Shown: one piece after another, positions 43,343-54,639 of the stretch
How the letters are laid out: each line of letters starts with the position of its first letter
Position numbering within the stretch: the first letter of the stretch is position 1
Source: Streptomyces werraensis
Lineage (GTDB): Bacteria; Actinomycetota; Actinomycetes; Streptomycetales; Streptomycetaceae
Assembly (NCBI GenBank): GCA_014656175.1
Contig: BNBX01000003.1
Coordinates: 118,573-182,572, forward strand
Direction of reading: 5' to 3'
Length of the DNA: 64,000 bases
Position numbers and translations under genes: made by a program
Notes under the pieces: generated by a model
Seen by the model: only the letters and a program-made list of their open reading frames with translations
The model's database searches: none
What the model was told of the DNA's origin: nothing

Positions 43343-43567
43343 CTATCTGGAAGTCGTGCCGAAAAGGGAGGCGATCGTGCGCTCGACCACCCACCGGATG
43401 ACGTCCAGGCCACTGCCGTGGTCCTCGCCACGCTCGCCGATCACCGGTGTGATGCCGAGAGCCCGCACAAGACGACGGTACTTGTCATGGTCGCAGCCGC
43501 GGTCCGCGTGCAGGGCATCAGGCCGTCGGCGCGGGCGGCCGACCGGTCCCGCTACCTGCGGGATGCC
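43343..43567 (-). pseudogene. IS5-type transposase fragment
   Basis: The minus-strand frame reads GRPRRRPDALHADRGCDHDKYRRLVRALGITPVIGERG and HGSGLDVIRWVVERTIASL. This is the second half of the DDE domain of IS5-family transposases, including the ADRGYDHDKYR and RWVVERTIA motifs with the catalytic Glu. The N-terminal half and the last 30 residues are missing, and no inverted repeats could be found. It abuts the GH36 relic, so it may have caused that disruption. Confidence 0.7.
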
Positions 43568-43897
43568 CTGACCGTCGCTCGCCGGGTGCCCTCTCGTCCA
43601 CTGCGCCGGCGCCATGAGCCTCCTCGGGACCGTCGTCGCTCCCGACGCCGAGACGGAAGCCGCAGCCGACTCCATCGCGGCGGTCCTCCGCGTGACCTGC
43701 TGTGCCACGGTCACCCGCGCCCGCGAGCGGGGCTGGTCCTAGATCGGCAGGGCAGCTGGTTGCTACGCCACCTCGGGTTGTACGGGTAGGCCATGATGAG
43801 CGTCCGAGGAAGGGGCGGGGCGGTGCCCGACCCGTACATACGGCAGGGGAGCTCCGTTTCCGCCATGCCGCCGCTTCCCAGCAGCGATACTGGATGC

Positions 43898-44260
43898 ATG
43901 GACTCGACGATCACCGCCCACCGCGCCGAGGTACTGCGGGACCGCTACCGCAGCCGACTGCCCGAGCGCTTGCAGGAGCTGGCCGGCCCCGTCGAGGGCA
44001 ACGTGGACCTGCCGCTCCACATCGTCTGGTCCGGGCGGACCAGCTACAACCTGGACCGTCCGAAGTCCCGCATGACGCTCTACCGGACCGTCCTCGCCGA
44101 AGGACTCCGTGAGGACCTGGTGGCACTCCTGCACCATCGGCTGCTCACCGAGCAGTGGCCCGTGCTGCGGCGCTTGATCAGCCCCTACATCCGCGAGGTC
44201 TGGGAGGACGCTTTCCCCGAGCTGCTCAGCACCGCTCCGGCCGACACGGCCGCCGCGTGA
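43898..44260 (+). CDS. Hypothetical protein paired with AbiEii-like gene (putative antitoxin)
   Basis: A 120-residue hydrophilic protein (MDSTITAHRAEVLRDRYRS, then GNVDLPLHIVWSGRTSYNLD and ISPYIREVWEDAFPEL). I do not recognise a named domain. Its stop overlaps by GTGA the start of an AbiEii-type nucleotidyltransferase, the standard layout of a two-gene toxin-antitoxin or phage-resistance unit, so it is the putative antitoxin (context only). Confidence 0.65.
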   Translation: MDSTITAHRAEVLRDRYRSRLPERLQELAGPVEGNVDLPLHIVWSGRTSYNLDRPKSRMTLYRTVLAEGLREDLVALLHHRLLTEQWPVLRRLISPYIREVWEDAFPELLSTAPADTAAA

Positions 44261-44985
44261 AGCTCACTCCGCTCCACGAGCGTCTCCTCGCCGACATCCT
44301 CGACATCGGCTCCCCCTATCCTCTGGTCCTCACCGGCGGATACGCCGTGCAGGCCCACGGTCTGGTCGAACGCTTCAGCCGCGACCTCGACGTCGCCACC
44401 GAGAACCCCGCTCCGAGGCAGGAGATCGTCGCCTCACTCACAGCGGGTCTCAGCGAGCGCGGATAGCGGACCACGCACGTCCAGACCGATCCGCTCAGCG
44501 GCCGATTCCTCGTCACCGAGCCGGAGACCGGCGAGGAGTGCGAGGTCGACGTCCTCAAGGAGGCGTTCTGGGCCCCTCCCGCTCAGACCCCCTACGGCCC
44601 TGTTCTTTCCCTCGATGACGTGATCGGCACCAAGGTCCGTGCCCTCGCCGACCGCGGCACCGTCCGTGACCTCATCGACGTCCAAGCTGCCTCCCGCGAC
44701 CGCTCCACCGCCGACCTCGAATCCCTGGGCCGCCGTCGTGCCCACGACGAGTTCAGCCTTGAAGAGCTCCGGGACAGGCTCATTGGCGCGGAGTGGTACG
44801 AGGATGAGGACTACACCGCGTATGGACTCACCTCCCGCCAGATCGACGAACTCAAGGCGTGGGCACTGGAGTGGCGGAGGATCTGGGTGCGCGGATCCAT
44901 GACGAGAACGCCTGAGAAGGGGCATCGCGCGGGGCAGCTGAGCGATGCCCCGCAGTGGACGCACGGCGATGCTGGGCTGCGGTAA
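44257..44985 (+). pseudogene. AbiEii-like nucleotidyltransferase toxin interrupted by one in-frame TAG
   Basis: The frame from the GTG at 44257 gives LVLTGGYAVQAHGLVERFSRDLDVATE, the nucleotidyltransferase core (GG..A...G...R.S.DLD) of AbiEii/AbiGii toxins. It stops at a TAG (44464-44466) right after SERG, then continues uninterrupted in the same frame: RTTHVQTDPLSGRFLVTEP, EEVDVLKEAFW-like text, DDVIGTKVRALADRGTVRDLIDV, ending at 44985. Trp is expected at the stop position (GW), so a TGG-to-TAG change explains the break. Full length would be about 242 residues. Probably inactivated toxin, unless suppressed or a sequencing error. Confidence 0.8.
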
Positions 44986-45370
44986 CGGTCAAACACTGCA
45001 TCCCGCTCCCGCTCCCAACACTGTCCGCGAAGCCGGATCCGCGGGCCGATAGGCCGGTCGCAGATCTCGGACCCGGTCCTTGTGCACGGTCAGGCTGCGG
45101 TCTCAGCCGATCCGCTCAACGATCACCGTTGCCGGCATATCGGGCCCACTGCTCGAGCGGTTCACAGCATCCGGTCAGCATGAGTCGCCGACCGTCTCTG
45201 GAGGATTGCTTGAACAGACACCGGTGCGGCGCGAAAGCCCAGGCGTGAAGCCGTCTCGCCCGAGCGGAGCGATGTTCCTCACCATTCTCGACCGGCGTGT
45301 TCCGGTGTACAGTCGACACCGCCCTTGACCTGCACAAAGCAGGCAGGGAGCCGACTTCCAGGAGTCCAAC
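44986..45370. other. Intergenic region upstream of panD
   Basis: 385 bp without a convincing gene. It should contain the panD promoter; a short stem CCTGC/GCAGG occurs about 30 bp before the panD start and AGGAG at 45360-45364 is its RBS. Confidence 0.5.
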
Positions 45371-45793
45371 GTGCTGCGCACCATGTTCAAGTCCAAGATC
45401 CACCGCGCCACCGTCACCCAGGCCGACCTGCACTACGTGGGATCCGTGACGATCGACGCGGAGCTGCTCGACGCCGCCGACCTGCTGCCCGGTGAGCTCG
45501 TGCACATCGTCGACATCACCAACGGCGCCCGGCTCGAGACGTATGTCATCGAGGGGGAGCGCGGGTCCGGTGTGATCGGGATCAACGGGGCCGCCGCCCA
45601 CCTGGTGCACCCGGGCGACCTCGTGATCATCATCAGCTATGCCCAGGTGACCGATGCCGAGGCGCGGGCACTCGAACCGCGCGTCGTCCATGTGGACGCC
45701 GGCAACCGTATCGTCGCCCTGGGCGCCGATCCCTCCGAGCCGGTTCCCGGGTCGGACCAGGAGCGCAGTCCGCAGGCCGTGGCCACGGCCTGA
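45371..45793 (+). CDS. panD: Aspartate 1-decarboxylase
   Basis: A 140-residue pyruvoyl enzyme that makes beta-alanine for pantothenate and CoA. The self-processing site Gly24-Ser25 lies in [26 protein letters not shown] and [19 protein letters not shown] are family constants, as is [17 protein letters not shown]. The C-terminal tail after 115 is longer and variable, typical of actinomycetes. GTG start with AGGAG 6 nt upstream. Confidence 0.96.
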   Translation: MLRTMFKSKIHRATVTQADLHYVGSVTIDAELLDAADLLPGELVHIVDITNGARLETYVIEGERGSGVIGINGAAAHLVHPGDLVIIISYAQVTDAEARALEPRVVHVDAGNRIVALGADPSEPVPGSDQERSPQAVATA

Positions 45794-45839
45794 GTGGCGG
45801 GCGGCGACCGAGCAACCGAAGACGAGGAGCGTGACGGGC

Positions 45840-46184
45840 GTGGGCGGAGTCGAGATTCGTGACGACCGGGGTGCCGGGCGGCTCGAGGCGGTCGAGGGCG
45901 GTGAGGTCGTCGGGCGGATCGAGTATTTCGTCCTCGACGAGCCGGCCCCTGCTCTGGTGCCGGTGCACACCGTCGTCGAGCCCGCTCACGAGGGCAAGGG
46001 CATCGCCGGGTCGCTCGCCCGTGAGCTGTACGCCCTCGCCGCGCGTGAGGGTGTCGTGGTCGCGCCGCTGTGCCCGTACGTCGTCCGGTGGGCCTCGCGG
46101 CATCCGGAGGAGGCTCCTGCTGCTGATCCGGAGTTGTTGCGTGCGGCCAAGCAGTGGCTGGCGGCGCATCCCGGGCGGTTCTGA
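45840..46184 (+). CDS. Small GNAT-like acetyltransferase (YjdJ/GtcR type)
   Basis: A 114-residue minimal GNAT protein: GRIEYFVLDE, LVPVHTVVEPAHEGKGIAGSLARELY (acetyl-CoA loop) and VVAPLCPYVVRWASRHPE are the hallmark of the short 'N-acetyltransferase-like' YidJ/YjdJ family. The GTG at 45840 is chosen because GAGGAG is 10 nt upstream; the GTG at 45831 is too close to it. Lies 46 bp downstream of panD, likely the same transcript. Substrate unknown. Confidence 0.82.
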   Translation: MGGVEIRDDRGAGRLEAVEGGEVVGRIEYFVLDEPAPALVPVHTVVEPAHEGKGIAGSLARELYALAAREGVVVAPLCPYVVRWASRHPEEAPAADPELLRAAKQWLAAHPGRF

Positions 46185-46349
46185 GAGGGGTGTGCTCGGG
46201 CGGGGCCGGCTGGGACGTCGTTCCTTTCCGTGCGCCGCCCGGCCGTCATGCCTTCACGCGCCCGGGTGACTGCGGGAGAGGGCGCCGGGTAGGCGGGGGA
46301 GTGTCCGGACCAGAACTCATGTCGACCGAACGGTCGGAGGACACGCGTC

Positions 46350-46628
46350 ATGACCAACCCGTACCCGGATCCCGTTCCGCCGGGGCCCACGCCCGGTCCC
46401 GCTCCGGGGCCGGATCCCGCACAGCCGCCCGCGCCTGAGCCGGGACCCGCGCCTCATCCGGGGCCCGCGCCTGAGCCGCCGCAGCCGCCGCCCGGGCCCG
46501 GGCCTGAGCCCCAGCCGCCTGTGCCCCACCCGCCGCAGCCGGGGCCGCCGCCTGAGCCGTCGCCGTCTCCGGTTCCTCCGGGGCCGGAGCCGGTGCCGAG
46601 TCCGGAGCCTGGGCCTCCGCTCACCTGA
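46350..46628 (+). CDS. Proline-rich low-complexity protein
   Basis: A 92-residue ORF consisting almost wholly of Pro, Gly, Glu, Ala and Ser after MTNPYPDPVP, with PGP/PEP repeats. GGAGG lies 12 nt before the ATG. No domain or signal peptide. The composition could reflect a short surface or linker protein; it could also be a spurious ORF in G/C-rich repeats, though RBS and start context favour a gene. Confidence 0.5.
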   Translation: MTNPYPDPVPPGPTPGPAPGPDPAQPPAPEPGPAPHPGPAPEPPQPPPGPGPEPQPPVPHPPQPGPPPEPSPSPVPPGPEPVPSPEPGPPLT

Positions 46629-46819
46629 GTTCTGCCGTGCGGGTGCGTGGGGGTTGCTCGCACAGCTCCCCGCGCCCCGCGGGGTGTGGCGGTCGCGCCG
46701 TGTCAGAAGCGGCCGCGCGCCCCATGAGGGGTTGCCGTCCCCGCGCCCGAGGGGGCGCCGGGAACTGCGCGACCGGCCCCACCTGCCCGCACGGCCAGGA
46801 GAGGGGCCGGCCCCTTTCC

Positions 46820-48259
46820 TTACGCCGAGACCTCCGACCTGTCCCCGCCCCACAGCGTGTGGAACGAGCCGTCGCGGTCCACACGGCGGTAGGTGTGCGC
46901 GCCGAAGAAGTCCCGCTGGCCCTGGGTCAGCGCCGCCGGGAGGCGTTCCGCCCGGAGTGCGTCGTAGTAGGCGAGGGCCGCGGCGAAGCCGGGGGTCGGG
47001 ACGCCCTGGCGGGTGGCCGCGATCAGGACCTCGCGCCAGTCGTCCTGGGCCTGGTCGATCTCGCGGGCGAACGTCTCGTCCGACAGCAGGCTCGGCAGGT
47101 CCGCCCGCGTGTCGTACGCGGCCCGGATACGGTCGAGGAACGCCGCGCGGATGATGCACCCGCCGCGCCAGATCGCCGACACCGCGCCGAGGTCGATGTC
47201 CCAGCCGTACTCCTGGCTGCCCGCGGCGATCTCGTGGAAGCCCTGCGTGTAGGACACGATCTTCGACGCGTACAGCGCCTGCTCCACCCGGTCGGCGAAC
47301 GCCGAAGCCTCCGCCTCGCCCATCGGCGTCGGCGTCGGGCCCGCCAGGCCCCGCGAGGCCTCCCGCAGCGCCACGTGACCCGACAGCGAGCGGGCGAACA
47401 CCGCCTCCGCGATCCCCGACACCGGCACGCCCAGGTCCAGGGCGATCTGCACGGTCCAGCGGCCGGTGCCCTTCTGCTCCGCCTGGTCCACCACCACGTC
47501 CACGAACGGCTTGCCCGTCGCCGCGTCGACGTGCGACAGCACCTCGGCGGTGATCTCGATCAGGTACGAGTCCAGGCGACCCGTGTTCCAGGTGCGGAAG
47601 ATCTCCGCGATCTGCGCGGGGGAGTACCCGGCGACGTCGCGCAGCAGCTGGTACGCCTCACCGATCAGCTGCATGTCCGCGTACTCGATGCCGTTGTGCA
47701 CCATCTTCACGAAGTGCCCGGCGCCGTCCGGACCCACGTGCGTCACGCACGGCGAGCCGTCCTTCGCCTTCGCGGAGATCTTCTCCAGCATCGGGCCCAG
47801 CGAGTCGTACGACTCCTTCGGGCCGCCCGGCATGATGCTCGGCCCGTGCAGCGCGCCCTCCTCGCCGCCGGAGACGCCCATGCCGACGAAGTGGATGCCC
47901 TGCTCCCGCAGCGCCCGCTCACGACGGCGGGTGTCCGCGAAGTGCGCGTTGCCGCCGTCGATGATCATGTCACCGGGCTCCAGCAGCGGGGCGAACTCCT
48001 CGATCACCGCGTCCGTCGGCTCCCCGGCCTTCACCATCACGACCAGGCGCCGCGGCCGCTCCAGCGCCGCCACGAACTCCTTGGCCGTCTCGGCCGCCAC
48101 GAAGCTGCCCTCGTGCCCGAACTCCTCCACCAGCGCGTGCGTGCGGGCGGCGGTCCGGTTGTGCACCGCGACCGTGTAGCCGTTGCGGGCGAAATTGCGG
48201 GCCAGGTTACGGCCCATGACCGCGAGCCCGGTGACGCCGATCTGCGCTGAACTGCTCAT
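46820..48259 (-). CDS. gnd: 6-phosphogluconate dehydrogenase, decarboxylating
   Basis: A 479-residue pentose-phosphate enzyme producing ribulose-5-phosphate, CO2 and NADPH. The dinucleotide fold starts IGVTGLAVMGRNLARNFARNGYTVAVHNRT; IIDGGNAHFADTRRRE, GVSGGEEGALHGPSIMPGG, the catalytic Lys in GHFVKMVHNGIEYADMQ and GTGRWTVQIALDLGVP are all typical of the long (Gnd1, homodimer) class. ATG at 48259. It is divergent from the transglycosylase gene. Confidence 0.96.
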   Translation of the reverse strand: MSSSAQIGVTGLAVMGRNLARNFARNGYTVAVHNRTAARTHALVEEFGHEGSFVAAETAKEFVAALERPRRLVVMVKAGEPTDAVIEEFAPLLEPGDMIIDGGNAHFADTRRRERALREQGIHFVGMGVSGGEEGALHGPSIMPGGPKESYDSLGPMLEKISAKAKDGSPCVTHVGPDGAGHFVKMVHNGIEYADMQLIGEAYQLLRDVAGYSPAQIAEIFRTWNTGRLDSYLIEITAEVLSHVDAATGKPFVDVVVDQAEQKGTGRWTVQIALDLGVPVSGIAEAVFARSLSGHVALREASRGLAGPTPTPMGEAEASAFADRVEQALYASKIVSYTQGFHEIAAGSQEYGWDIDLGAVSAIWRGGCIIRAAFLDRIRAAYDTRADLPSLLSDETFAREIDQAQDDWREVLIAATRQGVPTPGFAAALAYYDALRAERLPAALTQGQRDFFGAHTYRRVDRDGSFHTLWGGDRSEVSA

Positions 48260-49939
<1,680 letters not shown>

Positions 49940-49968
49940 CGGGCGCGGTCACGATCTGACGCGACCGG

Positions 49969-51099
49969 TCAGGATCTCACACGCACGAGGTGCCGGTCGT
50001 CCATCGGCACCGGCACGTACGGGCCGCCGTAGAAGGGCGCGTACGGCATGACCGGCACCGCCGTCGGGTCCACCGCGTCCGGCCCGGCGGCCGCCGCGGG
50101 CACGGTGACCGACGAGGTGGCGACCTCCGGCAGCGTCACGTCCTGAGGCACCTTCAGCTGCGCCAGCAACAGCTCGGCGGCGACATCCTCCGCCTCCCGC
50201 CCGGCGGGCACGGGAACGGGACCGGACCCGGCGGCCACCGGAACAGGCGCCGTCCTCGCGGCACCCTCCCGCGCCAGCCGCTCCGTCGTCAGCAGGATCA
50301 GACCGCCCGCCGCCACCACCCCACAGCTCAGCGCCAGCGCCGTGCCGGTCGTGCCGTGGCGGAAGGTCTCTCCGAACATCGTGATGCCGACCGCGGCCGC
50401 CACCACAGGATTCACCACCGTGAGCGTCGCGAGCGGGGCCGTGAGGCCCGCGCCGCGGTAGGAGGCCTGGGACAGCAGCATGCCCGCCGTCGCCAGCACG
50501 CCGATCACGGCGAGGGACGGCAGGTCGCCCGCCGACACCCCGCCCGTCCAGTCCACCGCGACCGTCTTGGTGAAGACGGAGGACATGCCGAACGCGACAC
50601 CGGCCGCCGTCGCCAGCAGGATGCTGCGCACCGCCGGGTGCCGGTGCACCGCACGCGCCGCGACCATCAGCGTCACGACCGCCGCCGCCGTGCCCACGGC
50701 CGCCGCGACCCGCTGCGGACCGTCCAGCGACTGCGCGCCCGACGCGCCGACCAGCGCCAGCAGACCCGCGAGACCCACCGTCGCCATCAGGGCGCCCCGC
50801 CAGGCGGTCGCCCCGGCCTTCCGGCCGACGAACAGCGCGGCCATCGGCAGCGCGAACACGATCGTGAGGGCGCCGAGCGGCTGGACCAGGCTCAGCGGAC
50901 CGTAGGCCAGCGCCACCACGTGCAGAAGCGCGCCCAGACCGTTCAGCGCGACCGCCGCCCACCATGCGGGCCGGCGCAGCGGGGCGTACTGCCGCGCGCC
51001 GGACGAGGACAGCGCCACCTGCTCCTGCACGATCGCACCCCCGGCGTACGCCACGGCGGACACGAACGACAGGAGCACGGACAACGCGAGGGCGCTCAT
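49969..51099 (-). CDS. EamA/DMT-family membrane transporter with C-terminal tail
   Basis: A 376-residue protein with about ten hydrophobic helices between residues 1 and 270 (LSVLLSFVSAVAYAGGAIVQE first; then pairs such as GALTIVFALPMAALFVG). The duplicated EamA pattern is seen in QPLGALTIVF and VVNPVVAAAVGITMFGETF. It ends with an unusually long, Pro/Val-rich cytoplasmic tail (about 100 residues, YAPFYGGPYVPVPMDD). Substrate unknown; DMT members export metabolites or drugs. ATG start at 51099. Confidence 0.85.
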   Translation of the reverse strand: MSALALSVLLSFVSAVAYAGGAIVQEQVALSSSGARQYAPLRRPAWWAAVALNGLGALLHVVALAYGPLSLVQPLGALTIVFALPMAALFVGRKAGATAWRGALMATVGLAGLLALVGASGAQSLDGPQRVAAAVGTAAAVVTLMVAARAVHRHPAVRSILLATAAGVAFGMSSVFTKTVAVDWTGGVSAGDLPSLAVIGVLATAGMLLSQASYRGAGLTAPLATLTVVNPVVAAAVGITMFGETFRHGTTGTALALSCGVVAAGGLILLTTERLAREGAARTAPVPVAAGSGPVPVPAGREAEDVAAELLLAQLKVPQDVTLPEVATSSVTVPAAAAGPDAVDPTAVPVMPYAPFYGGPYVPVPMDDRHLVRVRS

Positions 51100-51309
51100 C
51101 GGCAGCTCCTCTGCGTGAGGCGGGGGCGGTCTGCCCGGCGCGGCGAACGGTCGGCTTCCATGACCAACACCTTGCCGCGTCAGGGTGTTCCCCGTCGTCG
51201 TCCCTGAGCACCCAATGCGTCCTACTGCCGATGGAGTACGGGGACGCCCCTGTCATCCCCTGGGTGGGCACCGTAAGACCGAGGCCCCTGACAACCACCC
51301 CTGAGAGAC

Positions 51310-52065
51310 TTGGTACCACTGCACCTCGTGGACCTCGACCCCCGCCTCACCGCCCTCCGTGACCTCGGTGGCTTCTTCGCCCTGCGCGTGGGGGAGGACG
51401 CCGACCGTCACCTTCCCACGCTCGCCCAGGCATACGGCCCGCGCCGCCCGGACGTTCAACACGCCTCCGCGTCCGACCCCCTGGCCGTCCGCGTGCGCCG
51501 CGTCGCCGCCGCCCTGCGCACCCAGGAGCCCCGCGTCGCCGCCTCCGTGGCGCACCAGGGTCTGGCCGCGCGCCTGTGGTCCGTGGCCCTGGGCTGCGCC
51601 GCGCTGTACGGGGCCGTCCCCGACCTCGCCCCCGGCACGCTCCGTTGGGACCCGGAGGGCAGCGCCCCCGACGACCTGCACCTCCCCGAGGTCCGCCCGC
51701 TCCCCGGTGACGCGGCGACCGTCACGGCCGTCGTCCTGCGCGGTCACCTCGAACCTCTCTCCGCCGCCCTCCGCGCCCGTCACCGCGTCGCGCCCGCCCT
51801 CCTGCGCGGCAACGCCGCCTCCGCCCTCGCCGCGGCCGCCCGCGAGATCACCCGCCACGCCCGCCCCGACGCCGCCGCCCGGGCCGCCCGGCTCTCCCGC
51901 GACCTCCTCGCCCACCCCCTCCTCTCCGGCGCGGGCGGCCTCACCGCCACGGGCTTCCGCCGCCGCAGCTGCTGCCTGTACTACCGCGTCCCCGGCGGCG
52001 GCGTCTGCGGTGACTGCTGCTTCGAACGGCCGCCCCGGTCTTCCCCGCGCGCCCCCTCTGCGTGA
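51310..52065 (+). CDS. FhuF-like [2Fe-2S] ferric-iron reductase
   Basis: A 251-residue protein whose C-terminus carries CCLYYRVPGGGVCGDCCF, the Cys-rich [2Fe-2S] motif of FhuF-type ferric siderophore reductases; the upstream part is helical and Ala-rich with HRVAPALLRGNAASAL before it. The TTG at 51310 has GAGAG upstream, and an alternative GTG at 51328 (VDLDPRLTAL) is possible. It probably releases iron from ferric siderophores in the cytoplasm. No siderophore genes are next to it. Confidence 0.85.
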   Translation: MVPLHLVDLDPRLTALRDLGGFFALRVGEDADRHLPTLAQAYGPRRPDVQHASASDPLAVRVRRVAAALRTQEPRVAASVAHQGLAARLWSVALGCAALYGAVPDLAPGTLRWDPEGSAPDDLHLPEVRPLPGDAATVTAVVLRGHLEPLSAALRARHRVAPALLRGNAASALAAAAREITRHARPDAAARAARLSRDLLAHPLLSGAGGLTATGFRRRSCCLYYRVPGGGVCGDCCFERPPRSSPRAPSA

Positions 52066-52102
52066 CCATGGGAGGGACGTCCGCGCAGACAGGGGGTTCA
52101 GG

Positions 52103-53254
52103 GTGCGAGTGGGACTGCTGAGCCGGGAGTACCCCCCGGACGTGTACGGCGGCGCGGGGGTCCATGTGGAGTTCCTGGCCCGGGAGCTGCGGTCCCTGGT
52201 GGACCTGGAGGTGCACTGCTGGGGCGAGGGCCGCGCCGACGGCGTGCTGCGCCATCGCTCCTGGTCCGCGCTCGACGGCGCCAACGACGCCCTGCGCACC
52301 TTCTCCGTGGACCTCGCCATGGCCGCCGCCCTCGAAGGCCGCGAGCTGGTGCACTCCCACACCTGGTACGCCAACCTCGGCGGCCATCTCGCCAAGCTGC
52401 TGTACGGGATCCCGCACGTGGTGACCGCCCACTCCCTGGAGCCGCTGCGCCCCTGGAAGGCGGAGCAGCTCGGCGGCGGCTACGCCCTGTCGAGCTGGGC
52501 GGAGCGCACCGCCTACGAGGCCGCCGACGCGGTGATCGCCGTGTCCGGCGCCATGCGCGACGACATCCTCGACTGCTATCCGGCCCTCGACCCGGCCAGG
52601 GTGCATGTCGTCCACAACGGCATCGACACCGCCCTCTACCGCCCCGACCCCGGCACCGACACCCTGGACCGGATCGGGCTCGACCGCTCCCGGCCCTACG
52701 TGCTCTTCGTCGGCCGGATCACCCGGCAGAAGGGGGTGCCCCATCTGCTGCGGGCGGTGCGCGGCATCGACCCGGCCGCGCAGGTGGTGCTGTGCGCGGG
52801 CGCCCCGGACACCCCGGAGATCGACCGGGAGTTCCGCGAGCTGTACGAGGAGCTGAGCCGGGTCCGTGAGGGCGTGCACTGGATCCCGCAGATGCTGCCG
52901 CGGCCCGAGGTGATCCAGCTGCTGACGCACGCGACCGTGTTCGCCTGCCCCTCGGTGTACGAGCCGCTCGGCATCGTCAACCTGGAGGCGATGGCGTGCG
53001 GCACCGCCGTGGTCGCCTCCCGCGTCGGGGGCATCCCGGAGGTCGTGGACCACGGCAGGACCGGGCTGCTGGTGGACGTGGACGACGACTTCGAGGCGGA
53101 ACTCACCCGGGCACTGGACGCGGTGCTCGGCGACCCGGACACCGCACGGGCCATGGGCGAGGCGGGCAGGGAGCGCGCGGTCACCGAGTTCGGCTGGGAC
53201 GCGGTGGCCCGCCGCACGGCCGGGCTGTACGAGGAGATCCTCCGGCAGGCTTAG
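52103..53254 (+). CDS. glgA: Glycogen synthase, actinobacterial GT4 type
   Basis: A 383-residue GT4 glycosyltransferase (LLSREYPPDVYGGAGVHVEFLARELR, HSHTWYANLGGHLA, AHSLEPLRPWKAEQ, SVYEPLGIVNLEAMACGTAVVAS with the E-x7-E motif). Actinobacterial homologues of this size include enzymes that make maltose-1-phosphate from ADP-glucose (GlgM), so the product may be M1P rather than glycogen directly. GTG at 52103 with GGGGG upstream. It sits 51 bp ahead of glgC, whose product ADP-glucose it uses. Confidence 0.92.
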   Translation: MRVGLLSREYPPDVYGGAGVHVEFLARELRSLVDLEVHCWGEGRADGVLRHRSWSALDGANDALRTFSVDLAMAAALEGRELVHSHTWYANLGGHLAKLLYGIPHVVTAHSLEPLRPWKAEQLGGGYALSSWAERTAYEAADAVIAVSGAMRDDILDCYPALDPARVHVVHNGIDTALYRPDPGTDTLDRIGLDRSRPYVLFVGRITRQKGVPHLLRAVRGIDPAAQVVLCAGAPDTPEIDREFRELYEELSRVREGVHWIPQMLPRPEVIQLLTHATVFACPSVYEPLGIVNLEAMACGTAVVASRVGGIPEVVDHGRTGLLVDVDDDFEAELTRALDAVLGDPDTARAMGEAGRERAVTEFGWDAVARRTAGLYEEILRQA

Positions 53255-53305
53255 CCCGGCCCGTCCGGGGCAGTCATGGGAAAACTCGGCGTGAGGGGAG
53301 CGGCC

Positions 53306-54526
53306 ATGCGTCGTGGTGGTCCTTCGGTCCTGGGAATCGTGCTGGCGGGCGGCGAGGGCAAGCGCCTGATGCCCCTGACGGCGGACCGCGCCAAACCTGC
53401 GGTCACCTTCGGCGGCACGTACCGCCTGGTCGACTTCGTGCTGTCCAACCTGGTGAACGGCGACATCCTGCGGATCTGCGTGCTCACCCAGTACAAGTCG
53501 CACTCGCTGGACCGGCACGTCACCACCACCTGGCGGATGTCCAGCCTGCTCGGCAACTACGTCACCCCGGTCCCCGCGCAGCAGCGGCTCGGCCCGCGCT
53601 GGTACCTGGGCAGCGCCGACGCCATCCTCCAGTCGCTGAACCTGATCTACGACGAGCGCCCGGAGTACGTGGCGGTGTTCGGCGCCGACCACGTGTACCG
53701 CATGGACCCGCGCCAGATGCTCAGCCAGCACATCGAGAGCGGCGCCGGCGTCACCGTGGCCGGGATCCGGGTGCCGCGCGCGGAGTCGTCCTCGTTCGGC
53801 GTGATCACCCCGGGCTCCGACGGCCTCACCGTGGAGCGCTTCCTCGAGAAGCCGGCCGACCCGCCCGGCCTGGCCGACGCCCCCGACTGCGTGTTCGCCT
53901 CCATGGGCAACTACATCTTCACCACCAAGGCGCTCGTCGAGGCGCTCCAGCGGGACGCCGAGGACGAGGACTCGGTGCACGACATGGGCGGTTCGATCCT
54001 GCCCCAGCTCACCGAGCGGGGCGAGGCCCACCTGTACGACTTCAGCACCAACCACGTGCCGGGGGAGACCAGCCGTGACCAGGGCTACTGGCGGGACGTC
54101 GGCACGCTCGACGCGTACTACGACGCCCACATGGACCTGATCGCGGAGCGCCCCGCGTTCAACCTCTACAACCGCCAGTGGCCCATCTACACCCACTCGG
54201 GGCAGCTCTCGCCGGCCCGGTTCAACGCGGGCGGCATCGCCAGCGAGTCGATCATCAGCGCGGGCTGCCTGATCCGGGGGCAGGTGACGCGGTCCGTGCT
54301 CTCGCCGGGCGTGGTGGTCGACCCGGGCGCGGTGGTCCAGGGGTCGGTGCTGCACGACAACGTGCACATCGGACGGGGCGCGGTGGTGCGCGGGGCGGTG
54401 CTGGACAAGAACGTCGAGGTGCCGCCGGGCGCGACGATCGGCGTCAACCCCGGACGGGACGCGGAGCTGTACACCGTCTCGAAGGGCGGCGTGATCGCCC
54501 TGGGCAAGGGTCAGTTGGTGCCCTGA
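53306..54526 (+). CDS. glgC: Glucose-1-phosphate adenylyltransferase
   Basis: A 406-residue enzyme producing ADP-glucose from ATP and glucose-1-phosphate. The nucleotide loop [23 protein letters not shown], the substrate segment [30 protein letters not shown] and the C-terminal hexapeptide helix ([26 protein letters not shown]) are clear. ATG at 53306 is preferred since GAGGGGAG is 8 nt upstream; an in-frame ATG at 53276 lacks one. Followed by a strong terminator. Confidence 0.95.
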   Translation: MRRGGPSVLGIVLAGGEGKRLMPLTADRAKPAVTFGGTYRLVDFVLSNLVNGDILRICVLTQYKSHSLDRHVTTTWRMSSLLGNYVTPVPAQQRLGPRWYLGSADAILQSLNLIYDERPEYVAVFGADHVYRMDPRQMLSQHIESGAGVTVAGIRVPRAESSSFGVITPGSDGLTVERFLEKPADPPGLADAPDCVFASMGNYIFTTKALVEALQRDAEDEDSVHDMGGSILPQLTERGEAHLYDFSTNHVPGETSRDQGYWRDVGTLDAYYDAHMDLIAERPAFNLYNRQWPIYTHSGQLSPARFNAGGIASESIISAGCLIRGQVTRSVLSPGVVVDPGAVVQGSVLHDNVHIGRGAVVRGAVLDKNVEVPPGATIGVNPGRDAELYTVSKGGVIALGKGQLVP

Positions 54527-54539
54527 CGGCCTGCCGAGG

Positions 54540-54570
54540 AGGCCCCGGTCGCGCGTGACGACCGGGGCCT
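54540..54570 (+). terminator. Intrinsic terminator after glgC
   Basis: 12-bp stem AGGCCCCGGTCG / CGACCGGGGCCT (54540-54551, 54559-54570), 7-nt loop CGCGTGA, followed by TTTG. Confidence 0.85.
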
Positions 54571-54629
54571 TTGTCATGTCCCTGGACTCATGGAGGAATC
54601 CGTGCTGTTATGCCAAGTGCTGTTCTTTG

Positions 54630-54639
54630 ACAACGTTGT
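54630..54639. promoter_or_regulatory. LacI-like palindrome ACAACGTTGT in the GH2 promoter
   Basis: A perfect 10-bp palindrome overlapping a consensus -35 hexamer TTGACA (54627-54632); a partial copy (GACAACG) occurs at 54648-54654. A repressor here would block polymerase; LacI-family control of a secreted glycosidase is likely. Confidence 0.5.

Noticed and set aside
43614..43742. Plus-strand ORF beginning MSLLGTVVAPDAETEAAADS
   Set aside because: Short, no RBS, no known domain and inside the decayed IS region; no support beyond being open.
46804..46815. GGGGCCGGCCCC palindrome just after gnd
   Set aside because: Self-complementary 12-mer without loop, so not counted as a terminator; G/C-rich DNA produces such words often.
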